DNA from: Microvirga sp. TS319
GTDB taxonomy: Bacteria > Pseudomonadota > Alphaproteobacteria > Rhizobiales > Beijerinckiaceae
Reading direction: 5' to 3'
DNA: 64,000 bases
NCBI RefSeq assembly: GCF_041276405.1
Contig: NZ_JBGGGT010000001.1
Location: 417,501 to 481,500 of the forward strand
This document shows, piece by piece, positions 8,187-17,876 of this stretch (positions within the stretch are counted from its first letter, which is position 1; each line of letters opens with the position of its first letter). A program made the position numbers and the translations under genes. The notes under the pieces are model-generated. The model was not told the origin of the DNA, did no database searches, and saw nothing but the letters and a program-made list of their open reading frames with translations.

Positions 8187-9113
8187 ATGTTTGACCGGCT
8201 TCCCCCTCTGCAAACCCTGCGCGCCTTCGAGGCAACCGGACGCCTCTTGAGCATGACGCTGGCGGCAGAGGAGTTACATGTCACCCACGGGGCGGTAAGC
8301 CGGCACATCAAGAACCTCGAAGATCATCTTGGCGTAGCATTGTTTCTGCGCCTGACCCGCCGGATCGTCCTGACCAACGAGGGGGCCGAGTTCCTCCTGG
8401 CCGTCACTCGCCTCCTTACAGACCTGACCCGATCAGCCGAAAGTCTCCGTGGGCCGAAGAGTGCAGGGCGGCTGACCATCAGCACAGGGATCTCATTCGC
8501 GAGCAAGTGGCTAGGGCCACGCCTGCATCGGCTGATGGCTCGGCATCCCGAACTCGATATCCATCTCGACATAACGGATACCAATGTCGACCTGTCCAAC
8601 GGGCAGATCGATGCAGCGGTGCGCTACGGCATTGGCCGCTATCCGCACGTCGTCGCGGAGCGGATCCTGGAAGAAACGATCACGCCGGTGTGCAGCCCGG
8701 CCTATCGAGCCAAGATGGGTGGACTGCCGTCGGTTGAGAGCCTAGCCGAGTGCAGGCTGTTGCATGAAGACCGCCTGGTGTATGACGACCGTATGCTGGC
8801 CAACTGGGAGCAATGGTTTGCAATGGCGGGGGTGGATGGCGTTCCCAGGGGACGTGGCCCGATCTACAGTCATGGCAGCATGGCGACCGAGGCAGCCATT
8901 CGCGGGGAGGGCGTGGCCCTGGGACGCAGCGCCCTGGTGGCGGAAGACCTTGCTGCCGGACGGCTGGTTGCCCCGTTTCCCCAGTTACGGCTCAATGCCG
9001 AGCGTGGCTACGACCTTGTCTATCGCCCGGGCGATCGGCATCAGCCCAAGGTTTGTGCGGTGCGCGATTGGCTGACAGACGAGATCCGACAGTTTCTCGC
9101 GGAAGTCGATTGA
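8187..9113 (+). CDS. LysR-family transcriptional regulator (GcvA-like)
   Basis: DNA-binding regulator with an N-terminal winged helix (LRAFEATGRLLSMTLAAEEL... HGAVSRHIKNLEDHLG) and a periplasmic-binding-like effector domain beginning near residue 95 (TISTGISFASKWLGPRL), typical of the GcvA subgroup. The frame could start at GTG 8160. The ATG at 8187 (MFDRLPPLQTL) gives the family's usual N-terminus and is preferred. It is divergent from the DMT transporter. The interval contains GTGAG-N5-CTCAC at 8160-8174, a possible LysR operator. Confidence 0.9.
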   Translation: MFDRLPPLQTLRAFEATGRLLSMTLAAEELHVTHGAVSRHIKNLEDHLGVALFLRLTRRIVLTNEGAEFLLAVTRLLTDLTRSAESLRGPKSAGRLTISTGISFASKWLGPRLHRLMARHPELDIHLDITDTNVDLSNGQIDAAVRYGIGRYPHVVAERILEETITPVCSPAYRAKMGGLPSVESLAECRLLHEDRLVYDDRMLANWEQWFAMAGVDGVPRGRGPIYSHGSMATEAAIRGEGVALGRSALVAEDLAAGRLVAPFPQLRLNAERGYDLVYRPGDRHQPKVCAVRDWLTDEIRQFLAEVD

Positions 9114-9152
9114 CGGCCGATGCCGACGTTTCCCTATAGGGGCCATCACTCA

Positions 9153-9254
9153 ACGGCATCGGACGTGACATCGAACCCATATCCGATGCAGTAAGCCTCT
9201 GTGTTCGAGCATGCTTTCATGCAAAACCGGTTTCCACTTCTTCGCACGATGCTC
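9153..9254. repeat. Intergenic palindromic repeat, two modules
   Basis: CGGCATCGGACGTGACATCG...CATATCCGATGCAG is followed by a second module, GAGCATGCTTTCATGC...ACCGGTTTCCACTTCTTCGC. Lies in the gap 9114-9477, in which nothing else is seen. Confidence 0.72.
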
Positions 9255-9477
9255 CAGCAGGATGACCGTGCGAGGCAGGAACAATCGGCACGGCTCAGAT
9301 TCCTGAAAGCGGGCGGGCGCTTTGGGTCATCATCCGGGGCAATGTCCAGCGAGTGGGGCGCCCTAGATTGTATCCTGTGACGTTCGCCCTGGTCCTCCGG
9401 GTTGTCGACACGCGAATCCGCCTGGATCTCGAAGATCGACATTCGGCTCGGAGAACCGCACTCCAAGGGAGTCAGAC

Positions 9478-10140
9478 ATGAGGATTGGAATCATCGGTGC
9501 AGGGAACATCGGGGGCAACCTGACCCGGCGCCTGACTGCGCTGGGGCACGAGGTGGTCGTGGCCAACTCGCGGGACCCTGGGACGCTCGCCCCCTTGGCG
9601 CAGGAAACCGGGGCCAAGGCGGTTTGGGTCGCGGAGGCAGTGCGCGACAAGGATCTCATCGTCGTCACGATCCCGGAGAAGAACATTCCTGACCTGCCGG
9701 CCGGTTTGTTCGATGGTGTCGGTGCCGATGTCGTCGTCATCGACACAGGCAACTACTATCCGCAGCAGCGCGACGGTCGTATCGACGACATCGAAAATGG
9801 GATGCCTGAAAGCCGATGGGTCGAGCGGCAACTGGGCCGGCCGGTGATCAAGGCGTTCAACAACATCTATGCTCGGCACCTGCTCGAGCGCGGTCAACCG
9901 CGAGGCACCCCCGGTCGCATTGCCTTGCCGGTCGCGGGGGATGATCCTGAGGCCAAAGCCGTTGTGCTTCGGATTGTCGACGAACTCGGGTTCGATGGCG
10001 TCGACGCTGGAGGCCTGGACGAGTCCTGGCGGCAACAGCCAGGAACCCCGGTGTACGCGACAGATCATGATGCCGAGGGAGTTCGTCGCGCACTTGCGGA
10101 AGCGAGACCGGAGCGCGGACCGGAATGGCGTGCCGGGTAG
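9478..10140 (+). CDS. F420-dependent NADP-reductase-like NAD(P)-binding protein
   Basis: A 220-residue Rossmann-fold oxidoreductase of the 'NADP oxidoreductase, coenzyme F420-dependent' family, usual among bacteria that lack F420. The dinucleotide-binding loop is at the very N-terminus (MRIGIIGAGNIGGNLTRRL). It is followed by ANSRDP, which suggests NADP preference, and by KAFNNIYARHL near residue 125, a conserved family signature. AGGAGT-like spacing before the ATG (AAGGGAGTCAGAC) supports the start. Substrate is unknown. It is convergent with the DUF411 gene, and no operon partner is seen. Confidence 0.82.
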   Translation: MRIGIIGAGNIGGNLTRRLTALGHEVVVANSRDPGTLAPLAQETGAKAVWVAEAVRDKDLIVVTIPEKNIPDLPAGLFDGVGADVVVIDTGNYYPQQRDGRIDDIENGMPESRWVERQLGRPVIKAFNNIYARHLLERGQPRGTPGRIALPVAGDDPEAKAVVLRIVDELGFDGVDAGGLDESWRQQPGTPVYATDHDAEGVRRALAEARPERGPEWRAG

Positions 10141-10265
10141 GCCCTGCACCAATCGATACGGACGACCTCAGCCGCTGCACGCTGAGATCGTAGGGAAACA
10201 GACGCCCGCGATGCCGAACAATGCAATCTGGTCCGTGGTGGCGTTGCCGCGTTGGCTGCAGGGGA

Positions 10266-10739
10266 TCAAACGCGATTCACGCCCCGGTAGCGAACGAAGG
10301 CCGTCTGGCCTGAGGGGCCGAATAGGATGACGTCGTAGGTGTCCGGCTCCGTTCCGGCCATCTCCATTCCGGGAGAACCCATCGGCATGCCGGGAACGGC
10401 TAATCCCTTCGCCCGGGGCCTCTCGGCCAGCAGTCGCTTGACTGCGTCTGCCGGCACGTGTCCTTCGATCACGTAGCCCTCTACCTCGGCCGTGTGGCAG
10501 GAGGCGAGAGCCTCGGGTACGCCGAGCCGAACCTTCACTTGGTCGACGTGGGGCGTGGTGACAACTTCCATCGGGAAGCCGGCGGCTTCCATGTGCACGA
10601 CCCAGCCGCTGCAGCAGCCGCAGTTCGGATCCTTGGTCACGACCATCTTCGGCAGGGCTGCCTGCGCGGAGGCGCGTCCCGTCATGAGGACCACGCCAGA
10701 GACACCGAGAATGGTCAGAAAGCGGCGGCGGTCGAGCAT
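10266..10739 (-). CDS. Exported DUF411 metal-associated protein
   Basis: A 157-residue periplasmic protein of the DUF411 family, which recurs in copper and heavy-metal resistance loci. The N-terminus is a twin-arginine-like signal (MLDRRRFLTILGVSGVVLM). The mature domain begins MVVTKDPNCGCCSGWVVH and contains the NCGCC cysteine cluster, conserved SCHTAEVEGY, EGHVPA and a methionine-rich loop (VPGMPMGSPGMEM), all consistent with Cu(I) binding. The start at 10739 has AAGGAAA seven bases upstream. The longer frame to 10835 would run into the operator and is rejected. A CueR-like promoter precedes it, matching that of the CopA gene. Confidence 0.85.
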   Translation of the reverse strand: MLDRRRFLTILGVSGVVLMTGRASAQAALPKMVVTKDPNCGCCSGWVVHMEAAGFPMEVVTTPHVDQVKVRLGVPEALASCHTAEVEGYVIEGHVPADAVKRLLAERPRAKGLAVPGMPMGSPGMEMAGTEPDTYDVILFGPSGQTAFVRYRGVNRV

Positions 10740-10804
10740 GGGGATTTCCTTCGGGCTGCTATCGCACATGGGCGGGTCTCGGGTACTTGGTGATGCTGCT
10801 GGTA

Positions 10805-10835
10805 TCCTTGCGCCTCCCCACGATGGTAAGGTCAA
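10805..10835 (-). promoter_or_regulatory. CueR-type (MerR-family) copper promoter upstream of the DUF411 gene
   Basis: On the minus strand: -35 TTGACC, a 19-bp spacer TTACCATCGTGGGGAGGCG with an imperfect dyad, and a weak -10 CAAGGA. MerR-family activators characteristically use long 19-20 bp spacers with a central dyad. The first 19 bases from the -35 match the site before copA exactly. Confidence 0.72.
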
Positions 10836-10848
10836 GCGGCAATCGGGC

Positions 10849-10934
10849 CCGAACCCACATCCGATGCCGTCAGTCTATGTTTGTGAGCATCTTTTCACGC
10901 GAAACCGGTTCCCACTTCCCGCGTTCGATGCTCC
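10849..10934. repeat. Intergenic palindromic repeat
   Basis: A half module CCCACATCCGATGCCGT is followed by GAGCATCTTTTCACGC, ACCGGTTCCCACTTCCC and CGATGCTC. Same family as the locus at 9153. Confidence 0.7.
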
Positions 10935-10998
10935 AGCCGACTGAAGACGTTCGCCGATGCCTCGTAAGGGCCACCATCGCATCATCACGGAGAGAGAT

Positions 10999-11235
10999 AT
11001 GATGCAGTCACCGATGACCGACGATTTCCACCTTGAGCGTCATGGCGACCGGATCGTGCTGACTTTCACGCCCGATGGACGAACCTATACCTTCTCAGTT
11101 GAAGGGGATCGGCTCTCGGAGCCCTCCGTGTCGCCGGCCCAGGTGAATGCTGGCGATTACGTGGACGATGAGCTCCGGAGCACCGCCATCGAACTGGCAA
11201 GGCTGGCTCTCAAAGGAGAACCTTTGCGGAGATAG
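10999..11235 (+). CDS. Hypothetical 78-residue protein
   Basis: Small soluble protein with no family I recognise. Its sequence looks coding, with a regular amphipathic beta-strand pattern (DRIVLTFTPDGRTYTFSVEG) followed by a helix ending in RLALKGEPLRR. The ATG at 10999 is chosen because GGAGAGAG lies just upstream; the longer frame from 10957 would begin close to a repeat element. It lies between the two minus-strand copper genes and is transcribed against them, so a role in copper handling cannot be assumed. The gap 11236-11406 after it has only a short tandem duplication of AAGTCGTCTTG. Confidence 0.5.
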   Translation: MMQSPMTDDFHLERHGDRIVLTFTPDGRTYTFSVEGDRLSEPSVSPAQVNAGDYVDDELRSTAIELARLALKGEPLRR

Positions 11236-11406
11236 CTTCCGCCGGCCGAGTCGTCTTACCATAAAGTCGTCTTGAAAGTCGTCTTGCCGGTTCCGCTTCG
11301 AAAGCGACGGTCTCATCGGATGGTGTTCCTCAGCTGGGCCGGGAAACTGTTCTGAGCGGTGCCTGTAGAGTTCATGAAGCGACCGCCCGACCGGCCCTGC
11401 GCGAGG

Positions 11407-13806
11407 TCAGAGTTTCACCATGCGCAGGCGGATCGCGTTGCCGATCACGCTGACCGAGGACAAAGCCATGGCGGCCGCCGCGATGATCGGAGAGAGCAGG
11501 ATGCCGAAGATCGGGTACAGCACGCCTGCCGCCACGGGCACCCCGAGCGCATTGTAGAGAAAAGCGAAGAACAGGTTCTGGCGGATGTTGCCCATCGTGG
11601 CATGTGACAGCCGCCGCGCCCGCACGATTCCGGTCAGGTCGCCCTTCAGCAGGGTCACGCCCGCGCTCTCCATCGCCACATCGGTGCCGGTGCCCATCGC
11701 GATCCCGACATCGGCTGTCGCCAGCGCCGGTGCATCGTTGACGCCATCGCCTGCCATGGCCACCACGCGGCCCTCGCGCTTGAACTTCTCGACTACGGCG
11801 CTTTTCTGGTCAGGCAGTACCTCGGCCTCGACTTCGTCGATTCCGAGCCGGCGCGCGACCGCATTGGCGGTCACCCAGTTGTCGCCGGTCAGCATCACGA
11901 CGCAGATGCCCTCCTCCTTCAGGCCGGCCAGCGCCTCGGGCGTTGAGGCCTTCACCGGGTCGGCGATGGCGATGGCACCCGCCACCCTCCCGTCGATCCC
12001 GGCGAAGATCGCGGTCGCGCCGTCCTCGCGCAGCCGGTCGGCCTTTTGTGCCAGGGGAGCGACATCGATGCCGTGCTCGGCCAGGAACTTGGCGCTGCCG
12101 AGCACGATGCGCCGGCCCTCGACCATGCCGAGCGCTCCCTGCCCGGTGGGCGAGTCGAAGTCAGTGACCGGCGCCATTGCGACGCCCCGCCTTTCGGCCG
12201 CCTCGACGATGGCGAGGGCGAGCGGGTGTTCGCTCGGCCGCTCGGCGCTCGCGGACAGGCGCAGCACCTCGACCTCCGTGAAGCCTTGCGCCGGGACGAT
12301 GGCGGTGACTGACGGCCTGCCCTCGGTCAGCGTACCGGTCTTGTCGACGACCAGAGTGTCGACCTTCTCCATGTGCTCCAGCGCCTCGGCGTTCTTGATC
12401 AGCACGCCGGCCTGGGCCCCGCGACCGACGCCCACCATGATCGACATCGGGGTAGCGAGCCCAAGAGCGCAGGGACAAGCGATAATGAGAACGGACACCG
12501 CCGCCACAAGGCCGAAGGCGAGCCGGGGCTCCGGTCCCCAGATTCCCCACGCCGCGAAGGCCAGGAGCGCCACGGCGATGACCGCCGGCACGAAATACCC
12601 CGAGACCCGATCGGCCAGACGCTGGATCGGGGCGCGGCTGCGCTGGGCATCAGCAACGAGCTGGACGATCTGGGACAGCATCGTATCACGGCCGACCTTC
12701 TGCGCCTCGATGACGAGGCTACCGGACTGGTTCATGGTGCCGCCGATGGCCTTGGCGCCGACGTCCTTGGTCACGGGCATTGACTCGCCCGTCACCATCG
12801 ATTCGTCGATGGAGCTGCGCCCCTCGACGACGATGCCATCGACCGGGACCTTCTCGCCGGGGCGCACCCGCAGGCGGTCGCCCACTTGGACGGTATCGAG
12901 CTGGACCTCTTCTTCGGTTCCGTCCTCGCGGATCAGCCGGGCTGTCTTGGGGGCGAGATCGAGGAGCGCGCGGATGGCGCCGCTCGTGCTCTCGCGTGCG
13001 CGCAATTCCAGGATTTGGCCGAGCAGGACGAGGACCGTGATGACGGCGGCCGCCTCGAAGTACACCGCGACCGAGCCATCGTGCCCACGGAAGGCAGCTG
13101 GGAAGATATCGGGCGCCAGCGTCGCGGCCACGCTGTACGCCCACGCCACGCCGGTGCCCATGGCGATGAGCGTGAACATGTTGAGGCTGCGGTTCTTCAG
13201 CGATTGCCAGCCGCGCTCGAAGAACGGCCATCCGGCCCAGAGCACGACCGGGCTTGCCAGCGCGAACTGGACCCAGTTGGAGAGGGTGCGGGGAATCACG
13301 TGATCGAACGCGAAAAGATGCCCGCCCATCTCCAGGATGAAGACGGGCAGAGCCAGGATCAGGCCGATCCGGAACCGGCGTGTCATATCGACGAGTTCGT
13401 GGCTTGGGCCGATTTCAGCCGTCGCAACGACCGGTTCGAGCGCCATGCCGCAGATCGGGCACGAGCCAGGGCCGACCTGGCGGATCTCGGGGTGCATGGG
13501 ACAGGTGTAGATCGTGCCTTCAGGTACAGGTTCCACCTTCCTGGCCACTGCAGGATTGGCGTATTTCGTGGGTTCGGCCATGAACTTCGACTGGCAGCCG
13601 GACGAGCAGAAGGAGTACGGCTTGCCCTCGTACTGAGCCCGATGTGGGGTGGTGTGCGGGTCCATCATCATTCCGCAAACCGGATCCTTCATCTTGCCGG
13701 CGTCTCCCTTCGGCTCGCCGCCAGGATGGCGGTGCCCGGCATGACCGCCATGGTCGTGATGATGGGCGTGGCCCTCATGTGCATTGACGATCCGGGCATC
13801 GGTCAT
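11407..13806 (-). CDS. copA: Copper-translocating P1B-type ATPase
   Basis: Inner-membrane Cu(I) efflux pump of about 799 residues. Domain order: a His-rich N-terminus ([15 protein letters not shown]), a YHS/TRASH metal-binding domain (KDPVCGM near residue 40), a heavy-metal-binding HMBD domain (YTCPMHPE...[10 protein letters not shown] near 100-127), eight membrane helices with the CPC ion site (ACPCALG near 442-447), phosphorylation motif DKTGTLTEG near 487, and hinge GDGVNDAP near 683. Asn-Tyr order in helix 7 (FLYNALG) and MALSS in helix 8 fit the Cu(I) P1B-1 subgroup. There is no CxxC HMA domain. The start at 13806 has GGAGAAA seven bases upstream. A CueR-type promoter lies 40 bases upstream. 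Confidence 0.95.
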   Translation of the reverse strand: MTDARIVNAHEGHAHHHDHGGHAGHRHPGGEPKGDAGKMKDPVCGMMMDPHTTPHRAQYEGKPYSFCSSGCQSKFMAEPTKYANPAVARKVEPVPEGTIYTCPMHPEIRQVGPGSCPICGMALEPVVATAEIGPSHELVDMTRRFRIGLILALPVFILEMGGHLFAFDHVIPRTLSNWVQFALASPVVLWAGWPFFERGWQSLKNRSLNMFTLIAMGTGVAWAYSVAATLAPDIFPAAFRGHDGSVAVYFEAAAVITVLVLLGQILELRARESTSGAIRALLDLAPKTARLIREDGTEEEVQLDTVQVGDRLRVRPGEKVPVDGIVVEGRSSIDESMVTGESMPVTKDVGAKAIGGTMNQSGSLVIEAQKVGRDTMLSQIVQLVADAQRSRAPIQRLADRVSGYFVPAVIAVALLAFAAWGIWGPEPRLAFGLVAAVSVLIIACPCALGLATPMSIMVGVGRGAQAGVLIKNAEALEHMEKVDTLVVDKTGTLTEGRPSVTAIVPAQGFTEVEVLRLSASAERPSEHPLALAIVEAAERRGVAMAPVTDFDSPTGQGALGMVEGRRIVLGSAKFLAEHGIDVAPLAQKADRLREDGATAIFAGIDGRVAGAIAIADPVKASTPEALAGLKEEGICVVMLTGDNWVTANAVARRLGIDEVEAEVLPDQKSAVVEKFKREGRVVAMAGDGVNDAPALATADVGIAMGTGTDVAMESAGVTLLKGDLTGIVRARRLSHATMGNIRQNLFFAFLYNALGVPVAAGVLYPIFGILLSPIIAAAAMALSSVSVIGNAIRLRMVKL

Positions 13807-13842
13807 GGTGTTTCTCCGCATCTGCATCGATGAGCAATGGAA

Positions 13843-13873
13843 AGCCTGGGGCTTCCCACGATGGTAAGGTCAA
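13843..13873 (-). promoter_or_regulatory. CueR-type copper promoter upstream of copA
   Basis: Minus strand: -35 TTGACC, a 19-bp spacer TTACCATCGTGGGAAGCCC containing the dyad CTTACCA-TCG-TGGGAAG, then -10 CAGGCT. It lies about 37 bases before the copA ATG. No cueR-like gene is in the window, so the regulator must be encoded elsewhere. No gene is supported between 13874 and 14107. Confidence 0.75.
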
Positions 13874-14107
13874 GACCCGCGCGGGACCGTGTAGAATGGA
13901 TTGCTGTGAAAGGACCGAAGGTCCGACAGGAGTCGGCTGCGAGCCCTCAAGGGATCCTGTTGTCGTCCATCCCAGCGGAAGCATTGTCTGGAGGGGCTGC
14001 GGGAAGCCTTTCAAGGCACCACACCGCTATGATGATGCACTTCTATGTCACGCGATGAAGATGATACATTTCGGCGTCGTCCGATGGATCGGACGTGGAG
14101 CATGGTT

Positions 14108-14881
14108 ATGAATAACAGAACATTCAGCCCGCGTATGTCGCTGCGCCTTTCGGCCAGCCTGCTGCTCGCGGGACAACTCCTGTTCATCGTGATCACGCAA
14201 TTTCACGCCGGCGGGGACGCCAACAATCATCCTGCCATCTTCGCCGCGTATGCCGGCGATGGGATCTGGACGGCCGTGCACCTCGGCCAGTTTGCGAGCA
14301 TGACGATCATGCTGGCGGGACTGCTCTCCCTGGTTTTCTCCCTGAACATCCAGGTTGAGGCGGTGAGATGGGCGGGTGGCTTCGGTGCCGCGTCGATCGC
14401 GGCGACGCTGGCCCTGTACGGCGTCCTCCAAGCCGTGGACGGCGTCGCTCTCAAGCAGGCGGTGAACGCGTGGGCGAACGCCCCGGAAGCCGAGAAGGCG
14501 GCGCGCTTTGCAAGCGCTGAAACCATCCGCTGGCTCGAGTGGGGGGTGAGGAGCTACCAGGACTTCGCGCTGGGACTCGGGTTGCTCCTGTTCGCGGCCG
14601 CGATGGTGCGGACATCCGGGATCCCGCGGTCGATAGGATACCTGATGGGACTTTCCGGCCTCGCGTACCTGGTGCAGGGCTGGGTGGTCGGCTCCGGCGG
14701 CTTCTCGCTGATGCATTCTGTCGCGATCGTGCTGGCCTGGGTCTTAAGCCTGGCATGGATGTCTTGGCTCGCCGTCGTCGCCTGGCGCATGCAGGGTTCG
14801 GGGCTGGCGAAAGAAGCGGGAGATTTTCCGCAGCCGTCTGGCGGTTCTGCAAATGCTCAAGCGTTCTTGGTTTCAGAATAG
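14108..14881 (+). CDS. Hypothetical multi-spanning membrane protein
   Basis: A 257-residue integral membrane protein with roughly six to seven hydrophobic helices, e.g. SLLLAGQLLFIVITQF near the start, MTIMLAGLLSLVFSL, ALGLGLLLFAAAMV and VAIVLAWVLSLAWMSWL near the end. I cannot assign a family beyond a general resemblance to DUF4386-type proteins. The ATG at 14108 is preferred because GGAG lies seven bases upstream; upstream in-frame ATGs at 14045 and 14102 are possible. The C-terminal 30 residues are hydrophilic. No catalytic motif is visible and no operon partner is evident. Confidence 0.65.
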   Translation: MNNRTFSPRMSLRLSASLLLAGQLLFIVITQFHAGGDANNHPAIFAAYAGDGIWTAVHLGQFASMTIMLAGLLSLVFSLNIQVEAVRWAGGFGAASIAATLALYGVLQAVDGVALKQAVNAWANAPEAEKAARFASAETIRWLEWGVRSYQDFALGLGLLLFAAAMVRTSGIPRSIGYLMGLSGLAYLVQGWVVGSGGFSLMHSVAIVLAWVLSLAWMSWLAVVAWRMQGSGLAKEAGDFPQPSGGSANAQAFLVSE

Positions 14882-15091
14882 GCATATCCGGTGTGCCTGA
14901 ACCAGACCGGAGCATTGTTTATGGCAATGGTGCCGAGGGTTGGTTTGAGTTCCGCCCCGAGAGACTAGAAAGCGCCAGACAAGCCTGGATCGTTATGCAG
15001 AAGGAACCTGATCGATCGCGGCATTGGGGCGAAGGTCTCTCGCGGCAGCACGGGTAGACGAAAAAGCAAGAACATATACCGGGCAGAACTC

Positions 15092-16765
15092 ATGTCGTTT
15101 ACGATTTCCAAGCGCCTCGGCGTGCTGGTTGCCGTCGCCGTTCTCATCAGCCTGATCGCTATCGCGGTTCAAGTCCTCGCCCTGCGCAGCGCCATCTATC
15201 GTGAGCGTGAACAGGCAATCACGTCCCAAGTCCAGGCTGTCGTGTCCATTATCAAGAGTCTCGCCGCCGACGCGGATGCGGGCCTCCTTACGAAGGAAGC
15301 TGCTCAGGAGCGCGCCAAGGCCGAGATGCGGGCCATTCGTTTCGGGAACAACGATTACTTCTTTGTCTATACCTATGAGGGCCTGAACCTCGTTCACGGC
15401 GGAAATGCCAAGAACGAAGGCAAGAACTTGCTGAACAGCAAGGACGCACACGGTGTCCGCTTCAATGCGGAAATCATTGACGCTGCAAAGCGAGGCGGCG
15501 GATACGTGAACTTCCAGTTCCCGCGCGCCGGGGAGACGCTACCGTCCCCAAAGATCGCATATGCCTTCGATTTCTCGCCTTGGCAGTGGGTTATTGGCAC
15601 GGGTGTTTATACCGATGATCTTGATGCAATCTTCATGGATCGTGTGTTCGAAGCCGGGTATTTGGCCGCGGGCCTGCTTGTCGTCCTGATCGGCTGCGCC
15701 TGGTATCTCTCCCTTGGACTGGTGAAACCCGTGCAGGCGTTGACCTCGACCATGGGTGTTCTCGCCTCCGGCGACACGAGCGCGGAAATCCCAGCTCGCA
15801 GCCGCACGGATGAGATCGGCCGGATGGCCGCTGCCGTGCAGGTGTTCAAGGAGGCGATGATTGCCAAGACGGCGGCGGATCAGGCCGCGGCGCTAGAGGC
15901 AGGCGCCAAGATGCGCCGGGCCGCCGTGCTTGACGCGCTCACGCAACGCTTCGAGAGCAAGGTCTCGGCCCTGACGCAAGGGCTGTCGGCAGCCGCCACC
16001 GAGATGGAGGCCACGGCCCAGTCGATGACGTCCGTGGCCGATCAGACCACGAGCCAGTTGGTGAGCGTCGCCTCCGCGGCGGAGCAGACCTCGGCCAATG
16101 TGCAGACGGTGGCGGCCGCCACCGAGGAGCTGTCGATCTCGATCCGCGAGATCGCCTCTCAGGTCGGCCAGTCCTCGCGCATCGCCGAGCAGGCGGTGTC
16201 CGATGCCCGGCGCACCAACGAGACCGTGCAGGCGCTGGCGGCCTCGGCCGAGCGCATCGGCGACGTGGTGCAGCTGATCAGCACGATTGCGGGCCAGACC
16301 AACCTGCTGGCGCTCAACGCCACCATCGAGGCGGCGCGCGCAGGCGAAGCCGGCAAGGGCTTCGCAGTCGTGGCCTCCGAGGTGAAAAACCTCGCGACCC
16401 AGACTTCGAAGGCAACCGAAGAGATCTCGACCCAGATCGGCGCGGTGCAGCAGGCGACCGCCGAAGCGGTGCAGGCGATCCACGACATCGCCCGCACGAT
16501 CGGCGAGATGTCGCAGATCTCCGTGTCGATCTCGGCCGCCATGGAGGAGCAGGGTGTGGCGACGGCGGAAATCTCGCGCAACGTGCAGGAAGCCGCGCGC
16601 GGCACCGAGGCGGTGACCGGCAGCATCGCGGATGTGCAGAACGGGGCCGGCGAGACCGGGGCCGCGGCGCATCAGGTGCTGGGCGCCGCCCAGGAGCTGG
16701 CGCGCCACTCCAGCGATCTCGACCACGAGGTCGCGAGCTTCCTCTCCGGCGTCAAGGCCGCTTGA
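15092..16765 (+). CDS. Methyl-accepting chemotaxis protein (single Cache, HAMP, MCP signalling domain)
   Basis: A transmembrane chemoreceptor of 557 residues. TM1 near 8-30 is followed by a periplasmic single-Cache sensor near 35-185, with the signature [19 protein letters not shown]2 lies near 187-210, a HAMP linker near 210-265, and a long coiled-coil cytoplasmic domain follows. Its hairpin tip ([19 protein letters not shown] near 402-420) contacts CheA/CheW. The Cache subtype typically binds small carboxylates, but the ligand is not predictable. No che genes are nearby, so it feeds a chemotaxis array encoded elsewhere. A repeat element begins four bases after the stop codon. Confidence 0.93.
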   Translation: MSFTISKRLGVLVAVAVLISLIAIAVQVLALRSAIYREREQAITSQVQAVVSIIKSLAADADAGLLTKEAAQERAKAEMRAIRFGNNDYFFVYTYEGLNLVHGGNAKNEGKNLLNSKDAHGVRFNAEIIDAAKRGGGYVNFQFPRAGETLPSPKIAYAFDFSPWQWVIGTGVYTDDLDAIFMDRVFEAGYLAAGLLVVLIGCAWYLSLGLVKPVQALTSTMGVLASGDTSAEIPARSRTDEIGRMAAAVQVFKEAMIAKTAADQAAALEAGAKMRRAAVLDALTQRFESKVSALTQGLSAAATEMEATAQSMTSVADQTTSQLVSVASAAEQTSANVQTVAAATEELSISIREIASQVGQSSRIAEQAVSDARRTNETVQALAASAERIGDVVQLISTIAGQTNLLALNATIEAARAGEAGKGFAVVASEVKNLATQTSKATEEISTQIGAVQQATAEAVQAIHDIARTIGEMSQISVSISAAMEEQGVATAEISRNVQEAARGTEAVTGSIADVQNGAGETGAAAHQVLGAAQELARHSSDLDHEVASFLSGVKAA

Positions 16766-16769
16766 GGCT

Positions 16770-16937
16770 AGGGCATCGTGCGGCCCTTCGGGTCCGCTCG
16801 GGCGATGCGTTCGTCAAGGCTTTGGTCTTGAGCATCTTTCACCCACAACCGGTTCCCACTTTTGCGTTCGGTGCTCTCTGAGGGAGCATCGGATGCAATC
16901 CAAAAAGTGGATTCCACTTTTCACGTCCGATACTCTA
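16770..16937. repeat. Intergenic palindromic repeat, three modules
   Basis: GGGCATCGTGCGG...GGGCGATGCG, then GAGCATCTTTCACCC...ACTTTTGCGTTCGGTGCTC, then GAGCATCGGATGCAATCC...CACGTCCGATACTC. It separates the chemoreceptor from the dehydrogenase. Confidence 0.78.
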
Positions 16938-16982
16938 GGGGGTAGAACAGTGCTCGGTGCCAGTAGCGAAAGGAACGAGGAA

Positions 16983-17876
16983 GTGAGTAAAGAAGAAGTC
17001 AAGTCCCGCATTGGCGTCATCGGTGTCGGCCTGATGGGACACGGCATCGCCCGGAATATTCAGCGGGCCGGATGGCCTATCGCTTTCCTGGATCATCCCG
17101 GCAATCAGCCCGTCGATGATCTGCTCGGTGACGGCGCCGTTTCCTTCGGCACCTGCTCCGATATCGCGGCGAATTCCGACATCATCATCATCTGCGTTAC
17201 CGGAACGCCACAGGTGGAGGACGTTCTCTTCCGGGAGGATGGCGTCCTCAAAGGGCTTCGTCCTGGATCCGTGATCATTGATTGCTCAACGGCAATTCCT
17301 GAATCCACGAAAAAAATCGCGGCTGCCGTCGCTGCGGCCGGAGGCCGGTTTCTTGACGCGCCGATGACGAGAACGCCGAAGGAGGCTGCAGAAGGGCGCT
17401 TGAACCTGATTGTCGGAGGCGACAGGGATCTGTTCGAGGCGCTTCTCCCCCTGATGCGCAGTTATGCCGAGAATATCAACTACGCCGGAGATGTTGGCGC
17501 AGGCCACACGCTCAAACTCCTGCATAATTTCGTGTCGCTGGGCTTTTCCGCCGTCCTGGCGGAGGCGGCCGCCTGTTCCGCGAAAGCGGGCATCAGTCCC
17601 GATGTGCTGATCGAGGTTCTCGGGAAGGGAGGAGGGGCCGGCGTCGTGCTCGAGCGTCTCAAGCCGTTCATTCTCGCGCATGATGCTTCCAGCTTCCGCT
17701 TCAGTATCGCCAATGCTCGCAAGGATATCGGCTACTATGTCGAGATGACCCGTGACGTCGCAGCGCAGAACGGTGCCGCCACGGCCATCCTCCACATCTA
17801 TGACGACGCATACGGCGCCGGATACGAGCAAGCTGCCGTTCCCGAGCTGATCAACGTTCTTTCAGAGAAAACATGA
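16983..17876 (+). CDS. NAD(P)-dependent beta-hydroxyacid dehydrogenase (3-hydroxyisobutyrate dehydrogenase family)
   Basis: Cytosolic oxidoreductase of about 297 residues that would oxidise a beta-hydroxy acid or reduce the semialdehyde; exact substrate unknown. The N-terminal Rossmann fold shows VIGVGLMGHGIARN. The family signature after it is FLDAPMTRTPKEAAEG. The catalytic-Lys helix is AGHTLKLLHNFVSLGF near residue 180. The frame runs far upstream without sense. The GTG at 16983, with GGAACGAGG just before it, puts the start where the family begins. It stands alone between a repeat element and a gene-free region. Confidence 0.85.
   Translation: MSKEEVKSRIGVIGVGLMGHGIARNIQRAGWPIAFLDHPGNQPVDDLLGDGAVSFGTCSDIAANSDIIIICVTGTPQVEDVLFREDGVLKGLRPGSVIIDCSTAIPESTKKIAAAVAAAGGRFLDAPMTRTPKEAAEGRLNLIVGGDRDLFEALLPLMRSYAENINYAGDVGAGHTLKLLHNFVSLGFSAVLAEAAACSAKAGISPDVLIEVLGKGGGAGVVLERLKPFILAHDASSFRFSIANARKDIGYYVEMTRDVAAQNGAATAILHIYDDAYGAGYEQAAVPELINVLSEKT

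Noticed and set aside
11585..13303. 572-codon plus-strand frame opposite copA
   Set aside because: Ser/Arg/Ala-rich shadow of the ATPase gene with no domain.
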